45,697 nucleotides of DNA from Pseudomonadota bacterium (GTDB lineage Bacteria; Pseudomonadota; Alphaproteobacteria; Reyranellales; Reyranellaceae), in NCBI GenBank assembly GCA_018240685.1, contig JAFEFG010000031.1:1-45697 (forward strand), given 5' to 3'. This document shows positions 26,025 to 34,155 of this stretch, one piece after another. The translations under genes were made by a program, and so were the position numbers. Under the pieces are notes generated by a model, which worked only from the letters and a program-made list of their open reading frames with translations, was not told the origin of the DNA and did no database searches. Numbering within the stretch: the stretch's first letter is position 1; each line of letters begins with the position of its first letter.

Positions 26025-27088
26025 GCGCGCTTCTTAGCACGGACCGCCGGCGCGGGCTTCGGCGGAATGACGGGCTCGTATCCGGGAATCATCGTCAGCG
26101 CCTGCTTCACCGGATCGGCCGCCCAGGCGTGTGTAACAAAATCGCCATGAAGTTCGATGCCGCCACAGGAGACGAAGGCCATCGTGCCGGGCGCGAGGCT
26201 GTGCGGCAGGCCGTTCGCGAAGGGGATGCGGCGCTTGGCAAGCAGGCTCTGCAGCGTCGCATTCTCTTCGCGGGTCGAATCGGTAAAGGCGCTCAGCATG
26301 AAGCCCAGGTGGCGCCGCGCCGTCGCCCAGCCCGCAAACTTCTCCTCGTCGCCGTAGAGCGAGTCCATCAGGATCACGCCCTTCACGCGATAGACGGCGC
26401 CGCCGCGCTCGAGTGCGAAGGCCGTCGAAAGATAGCCGCCGCTGTAGGAGACGATGACCACGGACGCGGCGTTGAAGCGCGGCCCGGCGCGCCTGTCGCC
26501 ATAGAGACGCATCAGCCGCTCGGCTGCCTCATCGATGTAGGTCGCGAAGTGACCCGGCCGCCAGAAATTGCCGGCACTCGAATCGGCCGCATCGAAGGCA
26601 AGCTGGGGCGCGACCAGGGCGACGTTCTTGCCCGACTCGGCGATCTGGCGCGGCACCGCCTGACGCTGCATCACGTCGCGCTCGAGCGTGGCCCCCTGCC
26701 CGTGGAGGAACACCACGATCAACGATGGAAGGGCGGGATTGAAACCCGCGGGGAGATAGAGCAGCGAACGGCGATCGGAGTAGGTGGTGTCCTCCCAGCA
26801 CACGTCGCCGCGTAGCGTCGTGTGCCCGCGCCGCCCGCCGTTGCGCACGTCCAGGAAGGGCTTGTTGGTGCCGGGAACGAGCCCGCGATAGGGAAACGGC
26901 GAGGCGTTGAACGCCACCAGCTGCGTCTTTGCCTCCTTGAGCGGCTGCAGTCCGGACGCGGTCCTAGCCGGTACCGCCGGCTTGGATGCCGGCCGGGGCG
27001 GCTGCTTCTTGGTGGCCTTCTTGGTCGTTCGCGCGCGCGCCGCCGTGGGCAAGAACAGGGCTCCCAGCAGCAGTGCGCGGCGCTTCAC
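26021..27088 (-). CDS. Exported alpha/beta-hydrolase-like esterase
   Basis: A 355-residue protein with a short signal (MKRRALLLGALFLPTAARA), a Lys/Pro-rich linker at about 20-42, then a hydrolase domain. HGQGA at 129-133 is an oxyanion-type loop, VIVSYSGGYL at 211-220 is the nucleophile elbow (Ser216 likely, in a SxSGG variant of GxSxG), Asp242 lies in LMDSLYG, and His314 or His320 could complete the triad. It starts at GTG 27088, overlapping the previous stop as GTGA, and ends in ATGA with the HD gene. Predicted to act in the periplasm on an ester or amide; the substrate is unknown. Confidence 0.75.
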   Translation of the reverse strand: MKRRALLLGALFLPTAARARTTKKATKKQPPRPASKPAVPARTASGLQPLKEAKTQLVAFNASPFPYRGLVPGTNKPFLDVRNGGRRGHTTLRGDVCWEDTTYSDRRSLLYLPAGFNPALPSLIVVFLHGQGATLERDVMQRQAVPRQIAESGKNVALVAPQLAFDAADSSAGNFWRPGHFATYIDEAAERLMRLYGDRRAGPRFNAASVVIVSYSGGYLSTAFALERGGAVYRVKGVILMDSLYGDEEKFAGWATARRHLGFMLSAFTDSTREENATLQSLLAKRRIPFANGLPHSLAPGTMAFVSCGGIELHGDFVTHAWAADPVKQALTMIPGYEPVIPPKPAPAVRAKKRA

Positions 27089-29736
27089 GCGGCCTTAAGC
27101 CGCGTCTCACCGAGCGGCTTCAGCACGGAGAAGAAGGCAGGCAGCGCGAACAGATAGGCGAACGCCCCCACCAGTACGACGGCCGGCAGGCCGAAGCTGG
27201 TCGCCACGATCGGCACCAGCGCCGCGCCGATCACCGAGAAGCAGCCATTTACGCCCCACGCCCACAGGAACATGTGGTCCTTGCCAAGCCGTCCCAGCGC
27301 CGTCATGGCAGTCGGCATCGGGAAGCCCATCAGGAAGGCCGGCGGCAACAGCAGCAGCAGGCAGAGGGCGATGCGCAGCAGGTAGGGCAAGGTGCCGATC
27401 CAGTCGAGCGCATAGTCGATGGCGAAGGCGTAGAGCGCCAGAATGGCGAAGATCGCGAGGAAGATGCGCGGCATGACGCGGCGCGCGCGATCGAAGAAGC
27501 GCTCCGAGGCGAAGGAGCCGAGGCCCGAGAACACCAGCATGCCCGTGATCAGCACCGATGCCGAGACGGTGGCGTTGGAAAGCGCCAGCACGAAGTGGGA
27601 GATCATGCCCACCTCGACGATGATGTAGCCCAGCCCCAGGCACAGGAAATAGACCATGGTGCCGAACTTGCCGGGATAGCGGCTGAAGATCGTGCGCCAG
27701 CCGAACACCACCGGAAACAGCACCAGCGTGAGGGCGAAGATCGTGGCAATGCCGAGCGTCGCCCACAGCAGGATGTAACCCCATTCATCCTGCACCAGCT
27801 CGAGCCGGTCGAGGAACTTCAGCAGGTCCTTCACCTTGATATAGGCCGCGAAGTACGGCTGGTGGTTGGTGAGGATGCGCGTGTCGAACACGTAGCCGTC
27901 CGCCACCTTGTCCCAGCCGCCATTGATCAGGAAGTACCAGGCCAGCCGGCCCATGGTGGTCGCCGGCACCAGCGGCGGCGGCGGCGTGCCGTCCTTGGCA
28001 TCGGAGGCCTGGCTCACCTCCGGCGGCGGCTTGTCATGCGGCTCCTCGCTGCCCGCCTTGTCCGACGGCGCCGTCGGATCGGGCGGCGGGCCGGCGTAGA
28101 AGAACTGGTCGCGATAGTCCTGCAGGATCTGCGAAAGCGGCGCCGTGTCGACCTTGATACCCGGATAGTAGATCTCGTCGAAGGACATCGCCCGGGTGTG
28201 CTCGTTGAGCTTGGCGATCTCCTCGGGCGTGAAGCCGCCCCGCTTGTAGAGCACCGTGGCCGTCGAGAGGTAGGCGGCCGCGACGTAGAAGTTCTTCGAG
28301 ATGTCCTGGCCGTCGACGTCGCGCGCCGCCGCCACCATGGTGGCGTAGAGCTTCAGCACCGACTTCGGCGGCTCCTCCTTGTTCCAGAGCGTGACGGACA
28401 GGATGCCGCCCGGCTTGAGCGCGCGCATGTAGGCCGCCATCGCCTCGCTCGTATAGGAGTACTTCTCCACGATCGCGAAGCCGCCCGGGCTCGACAGGCC
28501 GGCCGAATCGGCCAGCGACAGGTCGATCACGTCGTAGTGGTTCTTCGTGTGCGCGAGATAGAGCCGGCCGTCATAGTCGATGACCGTCACTTTCGGGTTG
28601 TTCAGGATGTCTCCCGTGAAAGTGCGCAGCCCCTTGTCCTCGCGGAACGCCGTGAGCACCGCGGGATTGCCCTCCGCCACGGTCACGTGCTCGGAACCCT
28701 CCTTCAGCGCCACCGCCGTCGAGATGCCACCGCCGAACTGGACCACGAACGTGTCCGGCTTCTGCTTCAGCACATAGGGGTAGTACATCGGCAGGTAGCG
28801 GAAATACGCGACCTCGTCCTCGGGCAGGTCCTTGATGATGCCGGACGGCCCGTCCGAATCGATGTAGAGCCCGAGATAGGCGTTCTCCGGCATCTTCTTC
28901 AGGTTGAAGGCAGCGTTGTCGGAGAGGCCCGGCGCGAAATGGAGGTACGAGCTCGAATAGACCTCCATGTAGCCGAAGGGCGAGGCTCGCTCGTAGGTGC
29001 GCTGGTTGTCGGGGAACTTGCGGGCGTAGGCGACGCCCTTGTAGTCCGACACGGCCAGCTTGGGGATGCCCAGCGCCTCGGGCAGGAAGTAGTGCGCCGC
29101 CGCCGCCAGCACCGCCACGACCAGGATCGAGACCACCCCGCGGCCGTCGCGCAGGGACACGAACCACAGCACGCCGCCCGCGAGCCACAGGAGCAGCGGC
29201 GCCATGATCATGTTCTCGGGATTGAACACGTACATGGCGAGCAGCACCGACAGGCCGCACAGGCCCGAGCCCGCCATGTCGGCGAAGTAGACCCGGTTGA
29301 AGGTCTTCTTGGCCTTCAGGAACACGACGCCGAGATAGAGCGCGCCGGCCAGGAAAGGCAGGAAGTAGAGGACGAAGTTGGCCAGCAGCCGCCACTTCTG
29401 CATCGGGTCGGAGAGCAGGAAGATGGCGTTGAAGGGCACCTGCTGGGCGATCAGGTTGCAGGCCACCATCAGCGGCCCGAAAGCCAGCAGCGCGACCTTG
29501 ACCGCACCCTGCCAGCGCCTTTCGAACCAGCCCTTGCCGACGCACATCACGGCCGAGGTGAGGCCGAAGCCGAACATGGCGAGGCTCACCACCAGCGAGC
29601 CGAAATGCGCCCAGCTGCCGACCGAGAAGACGCGCATGATGCCGATCTGCAGCGCGATGATGCTGCCGGCAACCAGGCCAACGGAGAGATAGAACGAGAG
29701 AGGCGGTCGATGGTCGAGATCGACGGAGACGGTCAA
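27085..29736 (-). CDS. Membrane spermidine-synthase-like protein (TM-methyltransferase fold-TM)
   Basis: An 883-residue protein: about seven N-terminal membrane helices (to about residue 220), a soluble spermidine-synthase/methyltransferase-type domain, then about six or seven more helices from about 650. FGGGISTAVAL is the nucleotide-binding glycine loop and a following DVIDLSLAD corresponds to the aminopropyltransferase acidic segment. Between domain and helices lies an insert rich in Pro, Asp and Lys. TTG 29734-29736 is the only plausible start ahead of the first helix, with AGGAG about 9 nt upstream. First of four genes joined by 4-nt overlaps. The fused family has no settled biochemical role that I know of. 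Confidence 0.82.
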   Translation of the reverse strand: MTVSVDLDHRPPLSFYLSVGLVAGSIIALQIGIMRVFSVGSWAHFGSLVVSLAMFGFGLTSAVMCVGKGWFERRWQGAVKVALLAFGPLMVACNLIAQQVPFNAIFLLSDPMQKWRLLANFVLYFLPFLAGALYLGVVFLKAKKTFNRVYFADMAGSGLCGLSVLLAMYVFNPENMIMAPLLLWLAGGVLWFVSLRDGRGVVSILVVAVLAAAAHYFLPEALGIPKLAVSDYKGVAYARKFPDNQRTYERASPFGYMEVYSSSYLHFAPGLSDNAAFNLKKMPENAYLGLYIDSDGPSGIIKDLPEDEVAYFRYLPMYYPYVLKQKPDTFVVQFGGGISTAVALKEGSEHVTVAEGNPAVLTAFREDKGLRTFTGDILNNPKVTVIDYDGRLYLAHTKNHYDVIDLSLADSAGLSSPGGFAIVEKYSYTSEAMAAYMRALKPGGILSVTLWNKEEPPKSVLKLYATMVAAARDVDGQDISKNFYVAAAYLSTATVLYKRGGFTPEEIAKLNEHTRAMSFDEIYYPGIKVDTAPLSQILQDYRDQFFYAGPPPDPTAPSDKAGSEEPHDKPPPEVSQASDAKDGTPPPPLVPATTMGRLAWYFLINGGWDKVADGYVFDTRILTNHQPYFAAYIKVKDLLKFLDRLELVQDEWGYILLWATLGIATIFALTLVLFPVVFGWRTIFSRYPGKFGTMVYFLCLGLGYIIVEVGMISHFVLALSNATVSASVLITGMLVFSGLGSFASERFFDRARRVMPRIFLAIFAILALYAFAIDYALDWIGTLPYLLRIALCLLLLLPPAFLMGFPMPTAMTALGRLGKDHMFLWAWGVNGCFSVIGAALVPIVATSFGLPAVVLVGAFAYLFALPAFFSVLKPLGETRLKAA
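28061..28078. repeat. Perfect 18-bp palindrome inside the membrane protein gene
   Basis: TCCGACGGC followed directly by GCCGTCGGA, within the DNA for the low-complexity Pro/Asp/Lys insert. It may be part of how the insert arose or simply GC-rich chance. Confidence 0.5.
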
Positions 29737-29756
29737 GGCAAAGTCTCCTGCTGGGC

Positions 29757-29813
29757 GCGCGCCACATTGGTGGCGCGCTTACGGGAGAAGACGCGCAGCG
29801 AAAGCCGCGCGTC
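29757..29813. other. Two hairpins in the PCMT/membrane-protein spacer
   Basis: GCGCGCCAC (29757-29765) and GTGGCGCGC (29770-29778) form a perfect 9-bp stem with loop ATTG. GACGCGC (29790-29796) and GCGCGTC (29807-29813) form a second stem capped by a GCGAAAGC-type loop. Both lie in the 90-nt gap between the PCMT-like stop and the next gene's TTG start. Neither has a U-tract; attenuation or mRNA processing is possible. Confidence 0.5.
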
Positions 29814-29826
29814 CCCAGCAACGGGT

Positions 29827-30708
29827 CTAGCGGTTGTGCGTACCGACGATCTTGTCGCCTTCGAGCTTCGTGAAGGGCACGAACGGCACGATCTTGCCGC
29901 CGTAGATGTCCTCACGCGTCGTCGTGATCGAGCCGTCGGCGCCGACCAGCTTGGCCACCTTGAGCACGCGCTGCGCGCCCGGCGGACCGACTGGGATCAC
30001 CATCAGACCGCCGGGCTTCAGCTGCTGCAGCAGCGGCGGCGGAACATGGTCGATACCGCAGGTCACGATGATCTTGTCGAAGGGACCGGCCTCTTCCCAG
30101 CCATAGTAGCCGTCGGCGTTCTTGGTCTTGATGTGCTGGTACTCGGTATAGCCCTTGTCGATCAGCTTGTCGTAGAGCGCGCGGGTGCGCTCGGCGAGCG
30201 GCTTGATGATCTCGATCGTGTAGGCGTTCTCGGTCAGGTTGGCGACATAGGCCGACTGCACACCCGACCCGGTGCCGATCTCCAGCACCTTGTCGGTGCG
30301 CTGGATCTCGAGCACGTTCGTCATGCGGCCCTGCAGGTGTGGGCCCGACATCGTCACGCCGTAGCCGATGTCGAGGAAGTTGTGCTCGTAGGCGCGCTTG
30401 TGGATCGCCGGATTGACCGAGGCGAATTCCTCGCGCGGAGTGAGCAGGAAGGCGCGGATGGTGGGCGCGCTCCAGATGTCCTTGTTCCGCAGCAGCGCCT
30501 GGAAGCGGTCCCAGCGCTGGCCGAGGAAGAACGGGTCCTCGCCGCGGGCCTTGCCCCACTCGATGAAGTGGTCGCGGGTGTCGGTGGGCGGGTTGAGGTC
30601 CCAGCTATAGGGCTTGATGGTGGCGGCCGATGCCGGCGAGACCAGGCTCGCGGCAACGCTGGAAGCGGCCAGAGCCGCAGTACCGGAGACGAAATGGCGT
30701 CTCTTCAA
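29827..30708 (-). CDS. Protein-L-isoaspartate methyltransferase-like protein with twin-arginine signal
   Basis: A 293-residue protein. It begins MKRRHFVSGTAALAAS, a twin-arginine-type signal with a likely ASA-A cleavage near residue 29. The rest is PCMT-like: SGPH at 121-124 matches the substrate loop, VLEIGTGSG at 141-149 is the S-adenosylmethionine-binding motif, and FDKIIVTCGIDHVPPPLLQQL follows. I chose TTG 30708 because AAGGAGG (30714-30720) precedes it by 5 nt and gives a clean signal peptide; a longer in-frame start exists but adds unrelated residues. Export is odd, because the methyl donor is cytosolic. It lies 90 nt upstream of the coupled chain and may belong to it. Confidence 0.85.
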   Translation of the reverse strand: MKRRHFVSGTAALAASSVAASLVSPASAATIKPYSWDLNPPTDTRDHFIEWGKARGEDPFFLGQRWDRFQALLRNKDIWSAPTIRAFLLTPREEFASVNPAIHKRAYEHNFLDIGYGVTMSGPHLQGRMTNVLEIQRTDKVLEIGTGSGVQSAYVANLTENAYTIEIIKPLAERTRALYDKLIDKGYTEYQHIKTKNADGYYGWEEAGPFDKIIVTCGIDHVPPPLLQQLKPGGLMVIPVGPPGAQRVLKVAKLVGADGSITTTREDIYGGKIVPFVPFTKLEGDKIVGTHNR

Positions 30709-30713
30709 GATGT

Positions 30714-30720
30714 CCTCCTT
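30714..30720 (-). promoter_or_regulatory. Ribosome binding site AAGGAGG deciding a TTG start
   Basis: The minus strand reads AAGGAGG-ACATC-TTG, a perfect anti-16S match with 5-nt spacing, fixing the PCMT-like start at the TTG (30708) rather than farther upstream. Confidence 0.8.
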
Positions 30721-30813
30721 GGCGCGGGCCCCGCGAGAGGGGAAAGGGGCATCCGCACATCGACTAGATACGGGAATTGTGGCGGATTTGCCAGTGCACT
30801 TCGCCACGCGGCA

Positions 30814-30831
30814 GACTGTCCCGCGACAGTC
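30814..30831. promoter_or_regulatory. Inverted repeat GACTGTC-N4-GACAGTC
   Basis: Perfect 7-bp arms (30814-30820 and 30825-30831) about 105 nt upstream of the PCMT-like start. It may be an operator for this gene and the coupled chain, or a hairpin. A GC-rich stretch resembling the REP-like family (GAGAGGGGAAAGGGG) lies nearer the start. Confidence 0.35.
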
Positions 30832-30880
30832 GCAGGACAAGACCGTCGTCCCGGAATCCAGTCTCCGCCGTACCCGTCCA

Positions 30881-30907
30881 GCGGGAAAATCCCGCGCTGC
30901 CTGCGGG
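30881..30907 (-). terminator. GC hairpin past the CaiB-family gene
   Basis: GCGGGA (30881-30886) pairs with TCCCGC (30890-30895) around AAA; CCCGC (30891-30895) can alternatively pair with GCGGG (30903-30907). The region starts 3 nt after the CaiB-family stop. The stems are mutually exclusive and lack a U-tract. Confidence 0.4.
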
Positions 30908-30909
30908 TC

Positions 30910-32103
30910 CTAGACGACCTCGGCGCGCCGGATTTCGGCGATCTCGGCCGGCGAATAGCCGGCCTCTCCCAGCACCTCGTCGGTATGCTGGCCAAGCGTC
31001 GCCGGCGGCCGCTCGACCGACCCGCCGCCATGCTCGAGCCGGAAACCGGAGCCGACCACCTTGATAGGGCCATGCTCCGTCTCGACCGTCTGCAGCACGG
31101 TCCGGTGCTGGAACAGGTCGAGCTGCGCGGTCTCGGGAATGCTCAGGACCCGCCCGGCGGGGACATCCGCCTTCTCGAACCGTTCGGCCCAGGTCGCCGA
31201 GGTCTCCGTCTTCAGCGCGCCCTCGACGATCTCGTGCAGGGCCTCGGCGTTCTGGATGCGGGTCGGCCAGTCGACGAAGCGCGGGTCCGCGAGCGCCTCC
31301 TCGTGCCCCAGCACCTTCATGAGCCGCTGGAACTGCGGATCGGTCATGACGGCCAGCACGATCCAGCCGTCCCTGGTCTTGAACAGGTTGCCCGTCGGCT
31401 TGCGGGTCACCGACAGGTTGGCGCTCTGGCCGTGCACCCGCCCGGTGATCATGTGCTCGGTGAACTGCTGTGCGAGGTACGCCATGACCGCGTCGATCAT
31501 GGCGACGTCGACGAGCTGGCCCTTGCCCGTGTGAGTGCGCTGGTAGAGGGCCGAGGCGACGCCCAGCGCCGCCGTCGCGCCCGACATGACGTCGGCGCCG
31601 GCGAAGCCCACGCGCGTCGGGCCGTTCTCGGGAAAGCCGGTGATCGACATCAGGCCGGACATGGCCTGAATCATGCCGTCGAAGGCCGCCGTCCTGGCCG
31701 CCGGCCCCACCTGCCCGAAGCCGGATATGGCGCAATAGATCAGGCGCGGATTGAGCGCGCGGAGCGTCTCGTAACCGATGCCGAGCTTGTCCATCACGCC
31801 CGGCCGGAAGTTCTCCATCACCACGTCGACCTTCGGCACCAGGCGCTTGATGACCTCGATCGCCTTGGGCTTCTTGAGATCGAGCGTGATCGACCGCTTG
31901 CCGGCATTCACGGCGATCCAGGGTGCGGCAAGCCCCCGCTTCTCCCACTCGTTGGCGCGGGTGCCGTAGCGCATGTCATCGCCGTCGCGCGACTCCACCT
32001 TGATGACGTCGGCGCCCAGGAGCGCAAGTTGATACGAGCTGTAGGGTCCCGCCAGCACCCGCGTGAAGTCGAGCACCTTGATGCCAGAGAAAGGCTTGCT
32101 CAT
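30910..32103 (-). CDS. CaiB/BaiF-family CoA transferase (class III)
   Basis: A 397-residue class III CoA transferase. The N-terminus GIKVLDFTRVLAGPYSSYQLALLGADVIKVE is canonical, and LVDVAMIDAVMAYL around 176-189 holds the Asp (in MID) that forms the acyl-anhydride intermediate in this family. RPGVMDKLGIGYETLRALNPRLIYCAISGFGQ follows the usual pattern. I chose ATG 32103 (MSKPFSGIKV); an in-frame TTG lies 18 nt upstream. It is 22 nt downstream of the GrdB-like gene and almost surely co-transcribed. Such enzymes move CoA between carboxylic acids; donor and acceptor here are unknown. Confidence 0.92.
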   Translation of the reverse strand: MSKPFSGIKVLDFTRVLAGPYSSYQLALLGADVIKVESRDGDDMRYGTRANEWEKRGLAAPWIAVNAGKRSITLDLKKPKAIEVIKRLVPKVDVVMENFRPGVMDKLGIGYETLRALNPRLIYCAISGFGQVGPAARTAAFDGMIQAMSGLMSITGFPENGPTRVGFAGADVMSGATAALGVASALYQRTHTGKGQLVDVAMIDAVMAYLAQQFTEHMITGRVHGQSANLSVTRKPTGNLFKTRDGWIVLAVMTDPQFQRLMKVLGHEEALADPRFVDWPTRIQNAEALHEIVEGALKTETSATWAERFEKADVPAGRVLSIPETAQLDLFQHRTVLQTVETEHGPIKVVGSGFRLEHGGGSVERPPATLGQHTDEVLGEAGYSPAEIAEIRRAEVV

Positions 32104-32125
32104 GACGCCTGCGATCCGCAATCCG

Positions 32126-33052
32126 TCAGGCCACGCCAGCGACCTGGCGCTGCTTGAGGGCGACCTGCTTGACCTTGTCGAACTCGGCGCGGCGACGGGC
32201 GACCTCTTCGGCGCTCATCCGCTCCAGATTGTTGTAGTCGAGCTTCCAATCGCCGTCGTCATTCCAGCGCAACGGCGACTGCACGGTCGTGCGGGGGCCA
32301 ACCGCGCTCTCCAGGACCTTCAGCGCCAGGTCGAGCGTGACGCGCTGGGTTTCCGGCTCGTGCGGCTTGCCGCAGGCATTGCCCAGCGGGAAGTCGCTGA
32401 ACAGGAACCGCGGTGCCCCGGCGAACTCAACGATGTCCTTGGCGCAGCCCATGACGATCGTGGGAATGCCGTTGCGCTCGAGATGGCGCGCCACGAGGGT
32501 CGAGGTCTGGTGACAGACCGGGCAGTTCGGCACCACGATCGCGGCATCGACGCCGTCCGCGCGGCAGCGCTCGAGGATGTCCGGCGCATCGACTTCGAGA
32601 GTCACGCGCTGGCTGCGGTTGGTCGGCGCACCGAAGAAGTTCGGCGCCAGCTTGAAGCGTCCCTGCTTGGCGAAGGCCCGCATCAGCGGCAGCGGGAACC
32701 AGGTGTTGCTATCCGTCGCCGTCGTGTGCTTGCGGTCGTAGCCGATATGCGAGATGCGCGTGTCGTGGTCGACCGACGTGTCGCCCGCATAGGCCTTGTA
32801 GAACTTCGCCGCTGCATTGTACGCGGCGCCGGGCCCCTGGTCGCCCTTGTCCGGCTGGTAGGGCGCCGCCGTCGTGATCAGCGTGACGACACTGTCCTTC
32901 AGCGGCTTCTTCAGCGGCTGGAACGGCGCATCGACATAGTGAGCCCAGCGGTAGGGATTGTCGTAACCGAGCGCAAGGTAGTACTCGCGCGTGCGGCGCA
33001 TGTATTCGATCGGCGCGTCGAAATCCGGCGCGAAGTCCATCGTATCAGCCAT
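32126..33052 (-). CDS. Selenoprotein-B-like (GrdB/PrdB family) protein, cysteine form
   Basis: A 308-residue protein resembling the B subunit of glycine/betaine/sarcosine or D-proline reductases. Family-type segments are SHIGYDRKHT, SNTWFPLPLMRAFA and RFLFSDFPLGNACGKP. In those reductases a UxxC motif holds selenocysteine; here the site reads Cys177-Pro-Val-Cys180 (NCPVCHQ), with TGC and TGT codons and no in-frame TGA. The enzyme would thus be selenium-free. The normal partners (GrdA, GrdC/D, PrdA, thioredoxin genes) are absent; instead it is paired with a CaiB CoA transferase and divergent from a Bug receptor. The family is likely, the reaction unknown. Confidence 0.72.
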   Translation of the reverse strand: MADTMDFAPDFDAPIEYMRRTREYYLALGYDNPYRWAHYVDAPFQPLKKPLKDSVVTLITTAAPYQPDKGDQGPGAAYNAAAKFYKAYAGDTSVDHDTRISHIGYDRKHTTATDSNTWFPLPLMRAFAKQGRFKLAPNFFGAPTNRSQRVTLEVDAPDILERCRADGVDAAIVVPNCPVCHQTSTLVARHLERNGIPTIVMGCAKDIVEFAGAPRFLFSDFPLGNACGKPHEPETQRVTLDLALKVLESAVGPRTTVQSPLRWNDDGDWKLDYNNLERMSAEEVARRRAEFDKVKQVALKQRQVAGVA

Positions 33053-33083
33053 GAATGCAGCGTGCGGCGGGCCTTGCGCAGAG

Positions 33084-33112
33084 TCAAACGCGCCTTCCGC
33101 AGAGAGGTTTGA
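33084..33112. promoter_or_regulatory. Spaced inverted repeat TCAAAC-N17-GTTTGA
   Basis: 6-bp arms (33084-33089 and 33107-33112) in the 119-nt divergent region between the GrdB-like and Bug receptor genes; CGCAGAG also occurs twice here. A possible shared regulator site, weakly supported. Confidence 0.25.
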
Positions 33113-33171
33113 TGACAGCGTTGCGGGCCGCGCGTAGGGTTTCGCACAAAATCACAAGCCGGGAGGAAAAC

Positions 33172-34143
33172 ATGTCTACGATCACCCGCCGCGCCGTGCT
33201 GGGCGCTGCGGCCGCGGCCGCCATTGGCCGGCAAGCCGCAGCCGAAACCTGGCCGGACAAGCCCGTTCGTCTCCTTGTGCCCTATCCGGTGGGCGGCATC
33301 GTCGACATCGTCGCACGCGCGGTCGCCGAACCGATGCAGGCCGAGCTCGGCCAGCCGATCGTGGTGGATCCGCGGCCCGGCGCCAACAGCACGCTGGCGA
33401 CCGCCATGATCCCCCAGGCGCCGGCAGACGGATACACCTGGGTGCTGGCCACGATCAGCCACGTCGTGGCACCGCGCTTGCAACCGGTTTCCTACGATCC
33501 GCTGAAGGACTTCCAGGCCGCTGCACTGGTAGCGGTCGCCACCTCGATCGCCACGGTCAATGCGAACGTGCCGGTGAAGAACCTGAAGGAACTTGTCGAC
33601 TATGCGCGCGCCAATCCAGGCAAGCTCAATTACCTCAACCCCGGGAACGGCTCATCGATCCACCTGTCGGTCGAGCTCCTGAAGAGCTACGCCAAGATCG
33701 ACATGGTCGGCGTGCCCTATCGCGGCATCCCGCCCGGAATGACGGACCTGATCGAGGGCCGCCTGCAGGTCGGCTTCCTGCCCGGCCCGCTGGCGCTGCA
33801 GCACATCCAGACCGGCAAGCTGCGCGCCATCGGCTTCATCGGCGAGCAGCGCAGCAAGTACCTGCCGGATGTCCCCACCTTCGCCGAGCAGGGCTTCGGC
33901 GAAGCGCAGGTGATGAGCTGGTACACGATCGCGCTCAAGGCTGGCACGCCGCCCGACATCGTGCAGCACATCCACGACGTGGCCATGAAGGCGATCGCCG
34001 AGCCGCAGACGCGGGAACGCTTCGACAAGGCCTCGTGCGAAGTACCTGCGCCGCGCAGCCCTGCCGCCGTGCAGGCTCTTTACGAGGCCGACTTCAAGCG
34101 CTACGGCAAGCTTGTGAAGGATGCCGGCATCACCGGGGGATAG
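33172..34143 (+). CDS. Bug/TctC-family tripartite transporter substrate-binding protein
   Basis: A 323-residue periplasmic receptor. TRRAVLGAAAAAA at residues 5-17 is a Tat-like signal. WPDKPVRLLVPYPVGGIVD and VVDPRPGANSTLAT are the Bug-family N-terminal signature and ligand loop, followed by GVPYRG and a typical C-terminal region. ATG 33172 follows GGGAGGAAAA. Bug proteins bind small carboxylates and usually feed a TctAB membrane pair, which is absent here, so this is an orphan receptor like most in bacteria rich in them. It is divergent from the GrdB-like/CaiB pair and may bring their substrate or sense it. Confidence 0.9.
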   Translation: MSTITRRAVLGAAAAAAIGRQAAAETWPDKPVRLLVPYPVGGIVDIVARAVAEPMQAELGQPIVVDPRPGANSTLATAMIPQAPADGYTWVLATISHVVAPRLQPVSYDPLKDFQAAALVAVATSIATVNANVPVKNLKELVDYARANPGKLNYLNPGNGSSIHLSVELLKSYAKIDMVGVPYRGIPPGMTDLIEGRLQVGFLPGPLALQHIQTGKLRAIGFIGEQRSKYLPDVPTFAEQGFGEAQVMSWYTIALKAGTPPDIVQHIHDVAMKAIAEPQTRERFDKASCEVPAPRSPAAVQALYEADFKRYGKLVKDAGITGG

Positions 34144-34155
34144 GACCGGAGCCAC

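Noticed and set aside
26986..32157. A 1,723-codon open frame on the plus strand opposite the membrane protein, PCMT-like and CaiB genes
   Set aside because: Its product is rich in Arg, His, Gly and Asp with no recognisable domain. It mirrors the codon bias of the real minus-strand genes, a common GC-rich artefact.
32516..32524. Possible selenocysteine codon in the GrdB-like gene
   Set aside because: The site reads TGC and TGT, not TGA, so no recoding is needed.
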